Source of the DNA: Planctomycetota bacterium
GTDB lineage: Bacteria; Planctomycetota; UBA1135; GCA-002686595
Length of the DNA stretch: 34,418 bases
Assembly: GCA_002720975.1 (NCBI GenBank)
Contig: PBIX01000102.1
Coordinates: 1 to 34,418, forward strand
Direction: 5' to 3'
A model generated the notes under the pieces. It did not search any database. It was not told where the DNA came from and was given only the letters and a program-made list of their open reading frames with translations. The position numbers and the translations under genes were made by a program. Positions 1-6,854 of the stretch are shown piece after piece (the first letter of the stretch is position 1; each line of letters starts with the position of its first letter).

Positions 1-344
1 AGGTCATCCTGTTCAGTGGCATCTGGGTCGGCACGGTCACGGTGCTGGTTCTGACCATTTCCAGCCTCGTCGACCGCAAGTCCCATGCACTCATCGGGAT
101 CATCGGAGCCATCGTATTGAGCAGTGGGGTCAGCACGGTGCTCGCGCACCTGCTCAATGAGAACTCGTTCTCCCTGCTCAATCTGTTCCAGAATTTCGAG
201 CGACTGGGCGAGTGGATGTTCGACCGCTGGAAGCCTACCCGTAAGGTAACCATCACCCAGACCATTGCCGCCCTTGGATGTTTCTGGACTCTATGCCTAT
301 TCATCCTCGCCACTCGAGTCCGCAAGCTGGAGGTGGTGGCGTGA
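1..344 (+). CDS. ABC-2 type transporter permease, C-terminal part
   Basis: The reading frame is open from base 3 to the stop at 342-344, so the start lies outside the window; about 113 residues are visible. They form hydrophobic segments near the beginning (VILFSGIWVGTVTVLVLTI), around IGIIGAIVLSSGV, and at the end (LGCFWTLCLFILATRV), with a polar stretch between the second and third. A final membrane helix followed by a short basic tail is the usual end of an ABC-2 permease. The stop overlaps the GTG start of the ATPase gene by 4 bases (GTGA), so the two are almost certainly translated together. The function is inferred mainly from this neighbourhood; the visible part carries no decisive motif, and the substrate is unknown. 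Confidence 0.65.
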   Translation, partial: VILFSGIWVGTVTVLVLTISSLVDRKSHALIGIIGAIVLSSGVSTVLAHLLNENSFSLLNLFQNFERLGEWMFDRWKPTRKVTITQTIAALGCFWTLCLFILATRVRKLEVVA

Positions 345-1264
345 AGCCCATTATTACTGCGACAGAGCTGGGCCGCTGGTATGGTGAGGTCATCGGCCTC
401 AACGATCTCAATGTGGAGATCCTCCCTGGCATCACGGGGCTGGTGGGCCCCAATGGTGCTGGAAAATCCACCTTCATGAAGCTGCTGGTCGGTGAAATGC
501 GACCCTCGAGCGGCACTCTGGAGGTGCTGGGGCACACGCCCTTCGCCAACGTGGAGCTCTACCGTCAGTTGGGATTCTGCCCCCAACAGGACGCGCTTTA
601 CGATCACATGACTGGGCTCCAGTTCGTGACCCACTGCATGCGTCTGGCTGGTCTGAACCACAGCGATGCGAAGTCCGTGGCCACACGCGCCTTGCAGCGG
701 GTTCACCTTGAGAACGCGATGAACAGGTCGGTGAGTGGCTACTCCAAGGGCATGCGGCAGAGAACCAAGCTGGCCCAGGCCTTTGCGCATACCCCCAAGC
801 TGATCATCGCCGACGAACCCCTGACTGGGCTCGATCCGGTCGCCCGCCATCAGGTTCTCGAGCTCTACCGGGAGCTTGGCGACTCTGGAACGAGCCTGAT
901 CATCTCCAGCCACGTGCTGCACGAGGTGCAGAGCCTCACCCCACGCATCGTGCTGATCCACAGGGGGCGCCTGCTCGCCCAGGGCCCCGTTGAAGAGGTG
1001 CGGCAACTTCTGTCCCGTCACCCCCGCAAGGTTCACCTCAGGGCGCGTGAGCCCCGCGCCCTCGCCCGAGCCCTTCTCGAACTGCCCCACGTCCACAGCG
1101 CCACCCTTGAGGAAGCTACCGGGGACCTACACATCGAGACACGTGACATTCGTGCCTTCCACTCTGACCTGCCCGCCCTCGCCAGCCGTACCCGCTCTGG
1201 CATTGCAAGCCTTGAGAGTTCCGATGCCAGCCTGGACGCCGTCTTTGACTATCTGGTGGGCTGA
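341..1264 (+). CDS. ABC transporter ATP-binding protein
   Basis: This is the ATPase of an ABC-2 type exporter, acting on the inner face of the cytoplasmic membrane with the permeases on either side. Visible motifs are Walker A GPNGAGKST (about residues 36-44), the signature SGYSKGMRQR (about 132), Walker B LIIADEP with the catalytic Glu (about 154-160) and the switch His in SSHVLHEV (about 191). A roughly 80-residue C-terminal extension after the core is typical of the CcmA/NatA-like group. The start at GTG 341 is preferred because it gives a 4-base overlap with the upstream permease and a normal N-terminus (VKPIITATELGRWYG). An in-frame ATG at 278 would add 21 residues encoded entirely inside the permease gene. 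The permease gene 1267-2106 begins 2 bases after the stop. The substrate cannot be told from sequence. Confidence 0.93.
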   Translation: MKPIITATELGRWYGEVIGLNDLNVEILPGITGLVGPNGAGKSTFMKLLVGEMRPSSGTLEVLGHTPFANVELYRQLGFCPQQDALYDHMTGLQFVTHCMRLAGLNHSDAKSVATRALQRVHLENAMNRSVSGYSKGMRQRTKLAQAFAHTPKLIIADEPLTGLDPVARHQVLELYRELGDSGTSLIISSHVLHEVQSLTPRIVLIHRGRLLAQGPVEEVRQLLSRHPRKVHLRAREPRALARALLELPHVHSATLEEATGDLHIETRDIRAFHSDLPALASRTRSGIASLESSDASLDAVFDYLVG

Positions 1265-1266
1265 CC

Positions 1267-2106
1267 ATGAAGCACTTTCTTCGAACCGCCTGGCTCCTGT
1301 CCCGCCTTCAGATACGTTCGTTGGTGCTCTCCCGCCGAATGCTCTTCTGCCTGCTCTTGGCCTTCGCGCCCATCGTGATTGCATGGATCGCGGGGGCTAT
1401 GGAGCACGCCTCTGAGATTGTTCCCTTCATAGGGATGTTCCTGGTGCTGCAGGTGGTCGCTCCCTTGATCTCCCTGACCGTGGGCTCTTCGGTCGTCACT
1501 GAAGAATTGGAGAATCGCACGATCACCTACGTCTTCACCCGGCCCACCAACCGTGCCGCTTTCTTCGTGGGCAGGCTGATGGCAAGCACGGTGGTGAGCA
1601 CGATCCTGCTGAGCCTCTCCAGCCTGGGTGTGATCTGGGCGTCCACCTACACCAGGGAGGGAGCCGCCAACCTGAAACGGGTCGGGCGCCGCAGGGGCGC
1701 TCAGGAGATGGTCGAGATCGTACGTGACCTGCCTGAGGGACTGGCTACCGGCCTGATAGCAGCCGCTGCCGCGGCGGCCATCATGTACACCCTCATCAGT
1801 GCAGGCCTGGGGGTCTTCTTTCGACGCGCCATGATCCTGTCGCTGGGATACACCTTTGCCATCGAGGGCTTTCTCGCCAATATCCCGGGCTCCACCCAGA
1901 AGCTCTCTGTCCAGTTCTACCTGCGAAGCCTCCTGACAGCTGCGCCCGATAAGAGCGGGTCGATTCTTTCCGACATCCCGATTCTGTCAGAACTCACCCT
2001 CTACACAGGGCCTGAAGCCCTTGCGCGCCTAGCCGCGGCCTATCTGATATTCCTCCTCATCGCCGCAGTAGGCATACGCAGGCGACAGTACATGCTGACC
2101 TCCTAG
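1267..2106 (+). CDS. ABC-2 type transporter permease
   Basis: This 279-residue integral membrane protein has about six hydrophobic segments, including MLFCLLLAFAPIVIAWIAG, the region around IGMFLVLQVVAPLISL, STILLSLSSLGVIWA, an alanine-rich helix near residue 160, and the final LAAAYLIFLLIAAVGI with a basic end. After the second helix it has EELENRTITYVFTRPTNRA, the charged loop typical of ABC-2 permeases (usual form EE..xGTLxxLLxxP). It starts 2 bases after the ATPase stop, so it is the third gene of an exporter operon permease-ATPase-permease. The two permeases differ in sequence and probably form a heterodimer. The substrate is unknown. ABC-2 exporters of this build move polysaccharides, lipids, antibiotics or Na+. 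Confidence 0.88.
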   Translation: MKHFLRTAWLLSRLQIRSLVLSRRMLFCLLLAFAPIVIAWIAGAMEHASEIVPFIGMFLVLQVVAPLISLTVGSSVVTEELENRTITYVFTRPTNRAAFFVGRLMASTVVSTILLSLSSLGVIWASTYTREGAANLKRVGRRRGAQEMVEIVRDLPEGLATGLIAAAAAAAIMYTLISAGLGVFFRRAMILSLGYTFAIEGFLANIPGSTQKLSVQFYLRSLLTAAPDKSGSILSDIPILSELTLYTGPEALARLAAAYLIFLLIAAVGIRRRQYMLTS

Positions 2107-2196
2107 AGCCACGGCCTTGCCCACGGCAGTGGACAGTCGCCCCGGTAGGAGGGCACAGGGCAGGCCTCAGGGCACCCGGGACGCCCGGAAAAGGTG

Positions 2197-2225
2197 TTGA
2201 GCAGGGTGGCACGCTTCGTGCTCAA
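2197..2225. promoter_or_regulatory. Inverted repeat upstream of the small exported protein
   Basis: TTGAGCA (2197-2203) and TGCTCAA (2219-2225) are perfect 7-base inverted arms separated by 15 bases. The spacer contains a second, competing hairpin GCACG-CTT-CGTGC (2209-2221). The element lies 37 bases upstream of the ATG at 2263. It could be an operator or an RNA leader hairpin. The arms also resemble a -35 box (TTGAGC), but I see no good -10 behind it. The role is unproven. Confidence 0.3.
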
Positions 2226-2262
2226 GGGATGGCCTACCCCAGCGCTTACCCAAGGAGAACCC

Positions 2263-2718
2263 ATGTTGAAGTCCCTACGCCTACCTGCCCTCGCCTGCGC
2301 AGCCCTGCTGTGCATTTCCCCCCTGGCCTCAGCCGGCCGCACGGGCTCCAAGTCCTGTGGAGCAGTCTCCCGCTGTGGTACGCCCTCCTTGCGGTTGGGC
2401 GGCAACATCGGCCTGCGCCTGGGCAAGACCCGCGTCAGCATCGGCTTCGGGCAACGCCGCAGTGTGAGCTGCTGCCGCACGCAGCCTGGCCACTACCGCA
2501 CGGTCTCAGAGAACATCTGGGTCCAGGGCGCGCCCATCCAGACGTGGGTCCCCGCCCGCTACGAGTGGCGTCAGGATGGCTGCAGTTCCGTGACGCAGGT
2601 CCTGGTGCAACAGGGCTACTTCCGCACCGATTACGGCCCCGGGCACTACGAGACCCGCACCAGGCGGATTTGGGTACCTGCCCAAACCGTCTGCGGCATG
2701 GGCCGACATAGGCACTAG
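2263..2718 (+). CDS. Small cysteine-rich exported protein with an internal duplication
   Basis: Encodes 151 residues. The start at ATG 2263 is chosen because AAGGAG lies 6 bases upstream and the protein then opens with a classical signal peptide (MLKSLRLPALACAALLC, cleavage near ASA-GR). In-frame start codons further upstream would bury the signal sequence. The mature part has a Gly/Arg-rich stretch, then two related segments: PGHYRTVSENIWV...TWVPARYEWR and GPGHYETRTRRIWVPAQTV. The repeated unit PGHY(x)6-7IWV recalls the short tyrosine/tryptophan motifs in many small exported bacterial proteins of unknown role. The mature chain has six cysteines (SCGAVSRC, SCC, GC, VC), which suggests disulfides outside the cytoplasm. 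It stands alone between an exporter operon and a convergent cluster. No function is assigned. Confidence 0.75.
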   Translation: MLKSLRLPALACAALLCISPLASAGRTGSKSCGAVSRCGTPSLRLGGNIGLRLGKTRVSIGFGQRRSVSCCRTQPGHYRTVSENIWVQGAPIQTWVPARYEWRQDGCSSVTQVLVQQGYFRTDYGPGHYETRTRRIWVPAQTVCGMGRHRH

Positions 2719-2737
2719 CCTCAGGGTTCCCCCAGCC

Positions 2738-2767
2738 AGCGAGCTCGCCTGAACCGGCGGGCTCGCT
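2738..2767. terminator. Bidirectional hairpin between convergent genes
   Basis: AGCGAGCTCGCC (2738-2749) can pair with GGCGGGCTCGCT (2756-2767) with one G-T mismatch and a 6-base loop. It lies between the stop at 2718 and the convergent stop at 2772. The bases after it on the plus strand (GCTTTCAGTTCTCTT) are T-rich but not a clean T-run, so it is a plausible but imperfect intrinsic terminator. Confidence 0.6.
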
Positions 2768-2771
2768 GCTT

Positions 2772-4361
2772 TCAGTTCTCTTCGCCGTACTCCAGGAGCA
2801 GGGTCTGATCAGGGCGTGGGTTGAGGTCCCATCCACCAAGATCCTGGGGCTTCAAGCCCTCACGCAGGACGCCCGGGTTCTTCTCGCGGTAGAGCCGCAG
2901 GGCCCCCAGACCTCCGGGAAACCAGACGCCGTCCAAAATGGTCGGGTGGTAACGGCTGAAGAACTCAGGGGGAACGGTCTTGTCGTGGCCGGGAGAGGTG
3001 GCCTGGGGCAAGGGGTCCCGTAGGGCCACTTCCCGCGTAACAAGGCCATTGCGATCATAGACCCGCAGGCCCGAGTAGAAGCCAAGAGCACCTACAGCCC
3101 CATACACCACCGAATCTCCGGGCTCCGCCAGGTGCTTCAGGGCCTTCCCTATATCCGCGAACTCGTTGGCTTGCTCACGCATGCGATACCACTGCCCCCA
3201 CTCACTACGCTCCAGGGCCTGGGGCGTGTTGTGACGGAACCCGAACGCCGTGCGCCAACGCGCGGGGAAGATATCCCGATCAAAGGCGGCGGGCAGGACC
3301 AGCCCGCAGCAAACGAGGGCGTAACCCGCAGCCGCCACGGGACTGCCCTGCTCCTCAAGGCCACTCAACCCCGCGCACAACAGCAGGGCCACAAAGGGCA
3401 GTGCCGGGACAAGAAAGCGTCCAAAGGCCATGAAGTCCCCGCCGGTAAGAACCACGTGCAGGGCTGTGCCCAACACGACCCCCAACACGGGACCCAGGTG
3501 CCGCTCCCGCCAGCAGCGTGCCGATCCGAGAGAGATAAAGGCCAGCAGCACACCCGGAAAGACCAGCATGAAGTGCATCAGGTAGTTGTAGCCACGCTCG
3601 GCGGCCCGCATGGATATGCCCACCTTGGCCCGTGCCGTATTCGGCAGCCAGTCCCCGTAGAAACCGTAGCGCCAGGCCACGTGGAGAGTCCAAACCACGA
3701 CCAGGGCCACGGTGGCCGACAGCAAGGTCTTGAAACGGCTCTTGTCGCCACCTGCCCAAACCCCGCCCAGGGCCGGACCGAGAATCCAGGCCACCCACCA
3801 GGCGCCGTCCGCCCGCAGGAGAACAACCAGGGCGCCCACGGTGAACACCTTGATGCCCCACCGAGCACGGGGCTTCGACCAGGTCAGCGCAAAGAGCCAG
3901 AAGACCGCGGCACAGAAGGCCATGGTCGCCATTCCGCCCGTACTCCAGACGGCCAGGGGCGGGAGACAGCCGAGGAACAGGGCCCCGCCCACCAGCGCGA
4001 CGGGCCCGGTCGCAATGGAGCGCGAGGCATAACGGGCCCAGCCGGCCAACAGCAGGACGGCAGAGGTCAGTCCCAGGACCTGGGAGAGGCCCTCGGGCGG
4101 GACCCCAAGTCGGATCCCCACGCCCATGAGAATGGCCCACAGGAACTCGCTGTAGCCTTCGACGGGAGGTGCATCCCCCGGGTGGTACACCAGTCCGAGT
4201 CCCTCGGCCCAGTTCAGGGCGTAGCGAAACGTGATGAACGCATCGTCGGTGACGAAGGCGAATTTCCACGCCAACCAGCCCAGCGGCAGCAGGGCGGCGA
4301 GAAAGGTCAGAATGCGCAAGTTGCGCGGGGCAGCGCCAAGGGGCGGGGTCGGCGGGTCCAC
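2772..4361 (-). CDS. GT-C type membrane glycosyltransferase
   Basis: This 529-residue multi-pass membrane protein has an early TDDAFITFRYALNW motif (about 38-51) right after the first helix, then GLGLVYHPG and VEGYSEFLW (about 55-75). In GT-C glycosyltransferases that use polyprenyl-phosphate sugars, the acidic pair (here D39-D40) at the start of the first periplasmic loop is the catalytic site. The combination DDAFITFRYA..N.A.G.GLVY.PG..VEGY..FLW is shared with the AftB/LphB-like group. About ten hydrophobic helices follow, then a soluble domain of about 150 residues (FRHNTPQALERSEWGQWYRM onward). The start is GTG 4361, directly abutting the stop of the upstream gene at 4362, so translation is probably coupled. 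It probably transfers a sugar from a lipid carrier to an envelope acceptor outside the membrane. Donor and acceptor are unknown. Confidence 0.82.
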   Translation of the reverse strand: MDPPTPPLGAAPRNLRILTFLAALLPLGWLAWKFAFVTDDAFITFRYALNWAEGLGLVYHPGDAPPVEGYSEFLWAILMGVGIRLGVPPEGLSQVLGLTSAVLLLAGWARYASRSIATGPVALVGGALFLGCLPPLAVWSTGGMATMAFCAAVFWLFALTWSKPRARWGIKVFTVGALVVLLRADGAWWVAWILGPALGGVWAGGDKSRFKTLLSATVALVVVWTLHVAWRYGFYGDWLPNTARAKVGISMRAAERGYNYLMHFMLVFPGVLLAFISLGSARCWRERHLGPVLGVVLGTALHVVLTGGDFMAFGRFLVPALPFVALLLCAGLSGLEEQGSPVAAAGYALVCCGLVLPAAFDRDIFPARWRTAFGFRHNTPQALERSEWGQWYRMREQANEFADIGKALKHLAEPGDSVVYGAVGALGFYSGLRVYDRNGLVTREVALRDPLPQATSPGHDKTVPPEFFSRYHPTILDGVWFPGGLGALRLYREKNPGVLREGLKPQDLGGWDLNPRPDQTLLLEYGEEN

Positions 4362-5588
4362 CTAGCTCGTCACTCCTCCGACTTCCAGGGAGTAGATCTC
4401 GGGCAGATGTCTGGCCAGACAGCGCCAGCTGCGGCCCTCGTTGAGGCTACCCCATATCTCGCCCTGACTCGTCCCTACGTAGACGCCCAGGGGGTCATGG
4501 GCATCGTGGGCCAGGGCCTGACGCTTGACGCTCCAGTAGGCGTGCGCGCGGGGCAACCCGCGATCCTGACGCACCCACTTCTTGCCCCCGTCCTGTGTGC
4601 GGTACAAGCCCGGCTGCCCCTTGGGAGCGGTGCGAGACCAGGTGCGGCTGCCGTCCAGGGGGAAGACCCACGCAGCGTCGGGGTCCCGTGGGTGAGACAG
4701 GATGGCAAAGCCCACATCGTCGATCCCCTTGGGCAGATTGGAACCCACCCACTGCCAGTGACCGTCTTCGCGATCCATCCGGTAGACCCCCGTGCGACCC
4801 TGCTGCCAGAGTCGATCAGGATCCGTGCCGGCCATCACAAGCAGGTGTGGGTCCTGGCCAAACTCCTGCTCTACGTCTTCCAGTTGCTGTTCACGCTCCT
4901 CAAAGGAGCGCACCGTGCCCGCGTTGACAGTGTTCCATGAGCGCCCCGCATTGTGGCTCTCGAGAACTCCTCCAGCTGAGAGGGCAACGTAGAGGTGGTC
5001 CGCATCGCGTGGGTCCACGCGAATGGAATGCAAGGTCGGCCCATCCGGGGTGCTGTCCTCGTATCCGCCGGTCCAGCGATCAAGCAGGGGGTGATTGTTG
5101 AGGCCGGCCACCGGACGCCAGGTGCGACCCGCGTCCCGGGAGCGGAACAGACCCTGGGGGGAGGTGCCGGCGTACCAGACGTCTGCCTCTTGGGGATGAC
5201 CCGGGCTGAGCCAGAAGATGTGGTGAACCCGACGCTGCTGCAGCCCTTTCGCGGCCTCGCCAAAGGCGGGCGACTTGCGGCTCACTTTGTAAGTACGACC
5301 ACCATCCTCCGAGTAGCGCACGTGCGCGCCGTGCTCTGGATCGAGGGCCGTCATGAGGACCTTCTTGGGTGCGCGCGGGTCGGCCACGACGTGATGCACG
5401 ATGGTCCCCAGGCCCTCGGTGCCCACCACATCAAACTCCTTCCGCTCCGCATCGCTGCCCACGACGAAGGCGCCCTTGCGAGTCCCTACCAGGAGCCGGA
5501 CGCGCCCCTTCTTGGGCCGGGGAACGCGCAGCTTGTGCTTGGGCTGGGATAGGGAGGGCGTCATACTGAGGGGCGCGGGAAGGACCAA
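4362..5588 (-). CDS. BNR/Asp-box beta-propeller protein
   Basis: This 408-residue protein carries Asp-box motifs (S-x-D-x-G-x-x-W/Y) at SEDGGRTY, SRDAGRTW, SHNAGRSW, TQDGGKKW and SLNEGRSW. These mark blades of a sialidase-like or VPS10-like beta-propeller. The N-terminal blade VRLLVGTRKGAFVV is typical of proteins often labelled exo-alpha-sialidase or WD40/YVTN/BNR-like. The sialidase arginine triad is not evident, so enzymatic activity should not be assumed. No signal peptide is seen, which implies a cytoplasmic location. The TTG at 5588 has an excellent ribosome site (AGGGAG, 6 bases upstream); the ATG at 5564 is an alternative without one. It abuts the GT-C gene downstream and follows the aminotransferase gene by 30 bases, so the three probably form one transcript. 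Confidence 0.8.
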   Translation of the reverse strand: MVLPAPLSMTPSLSQPKHKLRVPRPKKGRVRLLVGTRKGAFVVGSDAERKEFDVVGTEGLGTIVHHVVADPRAPKKVLMTALDPEHGAHVRYSEDGGRTYKVSRKSPAFGEAAKGLQQRRVHHIFWLSPGHPQEADVWYAGTSPQGLFRSRDAGRTWRPVAGLNNHPLLDRWTGGYEDSTPDGPTLHSIRVDPRDADHLYVALSAGGVLESHNAGRSWNTVNAGTVRSFEEREQQLEDVEQEFGQDPHLLVMAGTDPDRLWQQGRTGVYRMDREDGHWQWVGSNLPKGIDDVGFAILSHPRDPDAAWVFPLDGSRTWSRTAPKGQPGLYRTQDGGKKWVRQDRGLPRAHAYWSVKRQALAHDAHDPLGVYVGTSQGEIWGSLNEGRSWRCLARHLPEIYSLEVGGVTS

Positions 5589-5618
5589 CTCTCGCTCCCT
5601 ATCCTACAGCCCCGAGCC

Positions 5619-6776
5619 CTAGGCTCCCAGCCTTTCCAGCCTTGCGCAGGCCTCGTCCAAGTCCGCGTCCTCCTTGGCAAAGCAGAACCTCAGCCAATCC
5701 TCGCCCTGTGGCCCCGAATAGAAGGCCGCTCCGGGGACCGAGGCCACCCCACAGCGCTCAAGCAGGGAGAAGGCTGCCTCTTTCGAGTTGCTGCAGTTCA
5801 AGGCAGCCGAGCGCGCCAGCATGTAGTAGGCGCCCTCAGGCTGGATCGGATCCAAACCCGCGGTGCTGAGAGCGCCGAACAGCCGCTCGCGCTTGGATGC
5901 GTAGTCCGCCCGCATCTCTTCGAAGAAGTCCGGAGGGCTCGCAAACCCCGCGGTCACGCCATACTGCAGGGGCGTCGGTGCACAAATGTAGAACACGTCA
6001 TGGACCAGCGCGATGGCCTCGGCCATAGCCGGGGGGGCCACCGCGTACCCCAGTCGCCAACCCGTGATACTGAAGGTCTTGGAGAGGCCCATGATGGTCA
6101 CCGTGCGCGGACCCAGGTCCGCAAGAGCCGCGGGAGACAGGTGCTCCCGGCCCTCGTACCGAATGTACTCGTAGATCTCGTCGGTGATAACGAGCAGGTC
6201 ACGCTCCCGGGCCACCTCTGCCACGCACTCGATCTCCTCCCGGCGCAGCATGTGGCCACTGGGATTACCCGGGGTGCAGAGCAGGATCGCACGCGTGTTG
6301 GGGCGCAGGCTGGCCCGCAGGGAGTCGGCGTCCAGCAGGTACTCGGGTTCGTTGAGGACGAGGGAGTGCACCTCGACCCCGGCCACCCGGGCGGCGTTCA
6401 CGTGGTAACCATAGTGCGGCTGAGGGATCACCAGTCCATCCCCCGGATCGAGTAGAGCGTGCAAGGTGCAGGCGAAAGCCGCTGCAGAGCCCGTCGTAAC
6501 GACAATCTCAGAGCGCGGATCCGCAGCGATGCCGTTGTCGCGCTCGAGCTTGGTCGAGATGGCCTGGCGCAGGCGCAGGATGCCCTCGCAGGGTGAGTAG
6601 ATACTCTTGCGGTCGAGGATCGCCTGGATGGCGGCATCCCGAACCAGAGGCGGGGTGGGAAGATCGCAGATTCCCTGCCCCAGGTTGATCCCACCGACCT
6701 CCATGCAGCGCCGGGTCATGGCGCGGATATCGGATTGGGCCAGCTCGTGAAGGCGCTTGGAGATGGACATGCTCAT
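5619..6776 (-). CDS. PLP-dependent aminotransferase, class I/II
   Basis: This 385-residue cytoplasmic fold-type I aminotransferase would move an amino group from an amino acid to a 2-oxo acid. Visible features are the aromatic/Gly stretch NLGQGICDLPTPP (about 31-43), VTTGSAAAFACT (about 93-104), CTPGNPSG with the PLP-contacting Asn171, ITDEIYEY with Asp199 and Tyr202, and the Schiff-base lysine K233 in MGLSKTFSITGWRLGY. A C-terminal Arg in WLRFCFAKED fits the substrate-carboxylate arginine. Length and motif order match the aspartate/aromatic/kynurenine aminotransferase group (subclass I-gamma), but the substrate cannot be fixed. The start at 6776 has an alternative ATG six bases downstream. 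It diverges from the lipoprotein gene 6855-9596 with 78 bases between them. Confidence 0.92.
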   Translation of the reverse strand: MSMSISKRLHELAQSDIRAMTRRCMEVGGINLGQGICDLPTPPLVRDAAIQAILDRKSIYSPCEGILRLRQAISTKLERDNGIAADPRSEIVVTTGSAAAFACTLHALLDPGDGLVIPQPHYGYHVNAARVAGVEVHSLVLNEPEYLLDADSLRASLRPNTRAILLCTPGNPSGHMLRREEIECVAEVARERDLLVITDEIYEYIRYEGREHLSPAALADLGPRTVTIMGLSKTFSITGWRLGYAVAPPAMAEAIALVHDVFYICAPTPLQYGVTAGFASPPDFFEEMRADYASKRERLFGALSTAGLDPIQPEGAYYMLARSAALNCSNSKEAAFSLLERCGVASVPGAAFYSGPQGEDWLRFCFAKEDADLDEACARLERLGA

Positions 6777-6854
6777 GATGGGAGCATGGCCTCGATGGGG
6801 CCTGAATTCAAAGACGCACAGGCATCCCTGCGCCCTATCCGCTAGAACGGACCC

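Noticed and set aside
278-340. Upstream ATG start for the ABC ATPase
   Set aside because: The extra residues lie fully inside the permease gene and the GTG at 341 gives the usual 4-base overlap.
3132-4940. 602-codon plus-strand open frame
   Set aside because: It is antisense to the GT-C and BNR genes, is rich in Gly/Gln/Arg/His with no hydrophobic or domain pattern, and spans two convincing genes.
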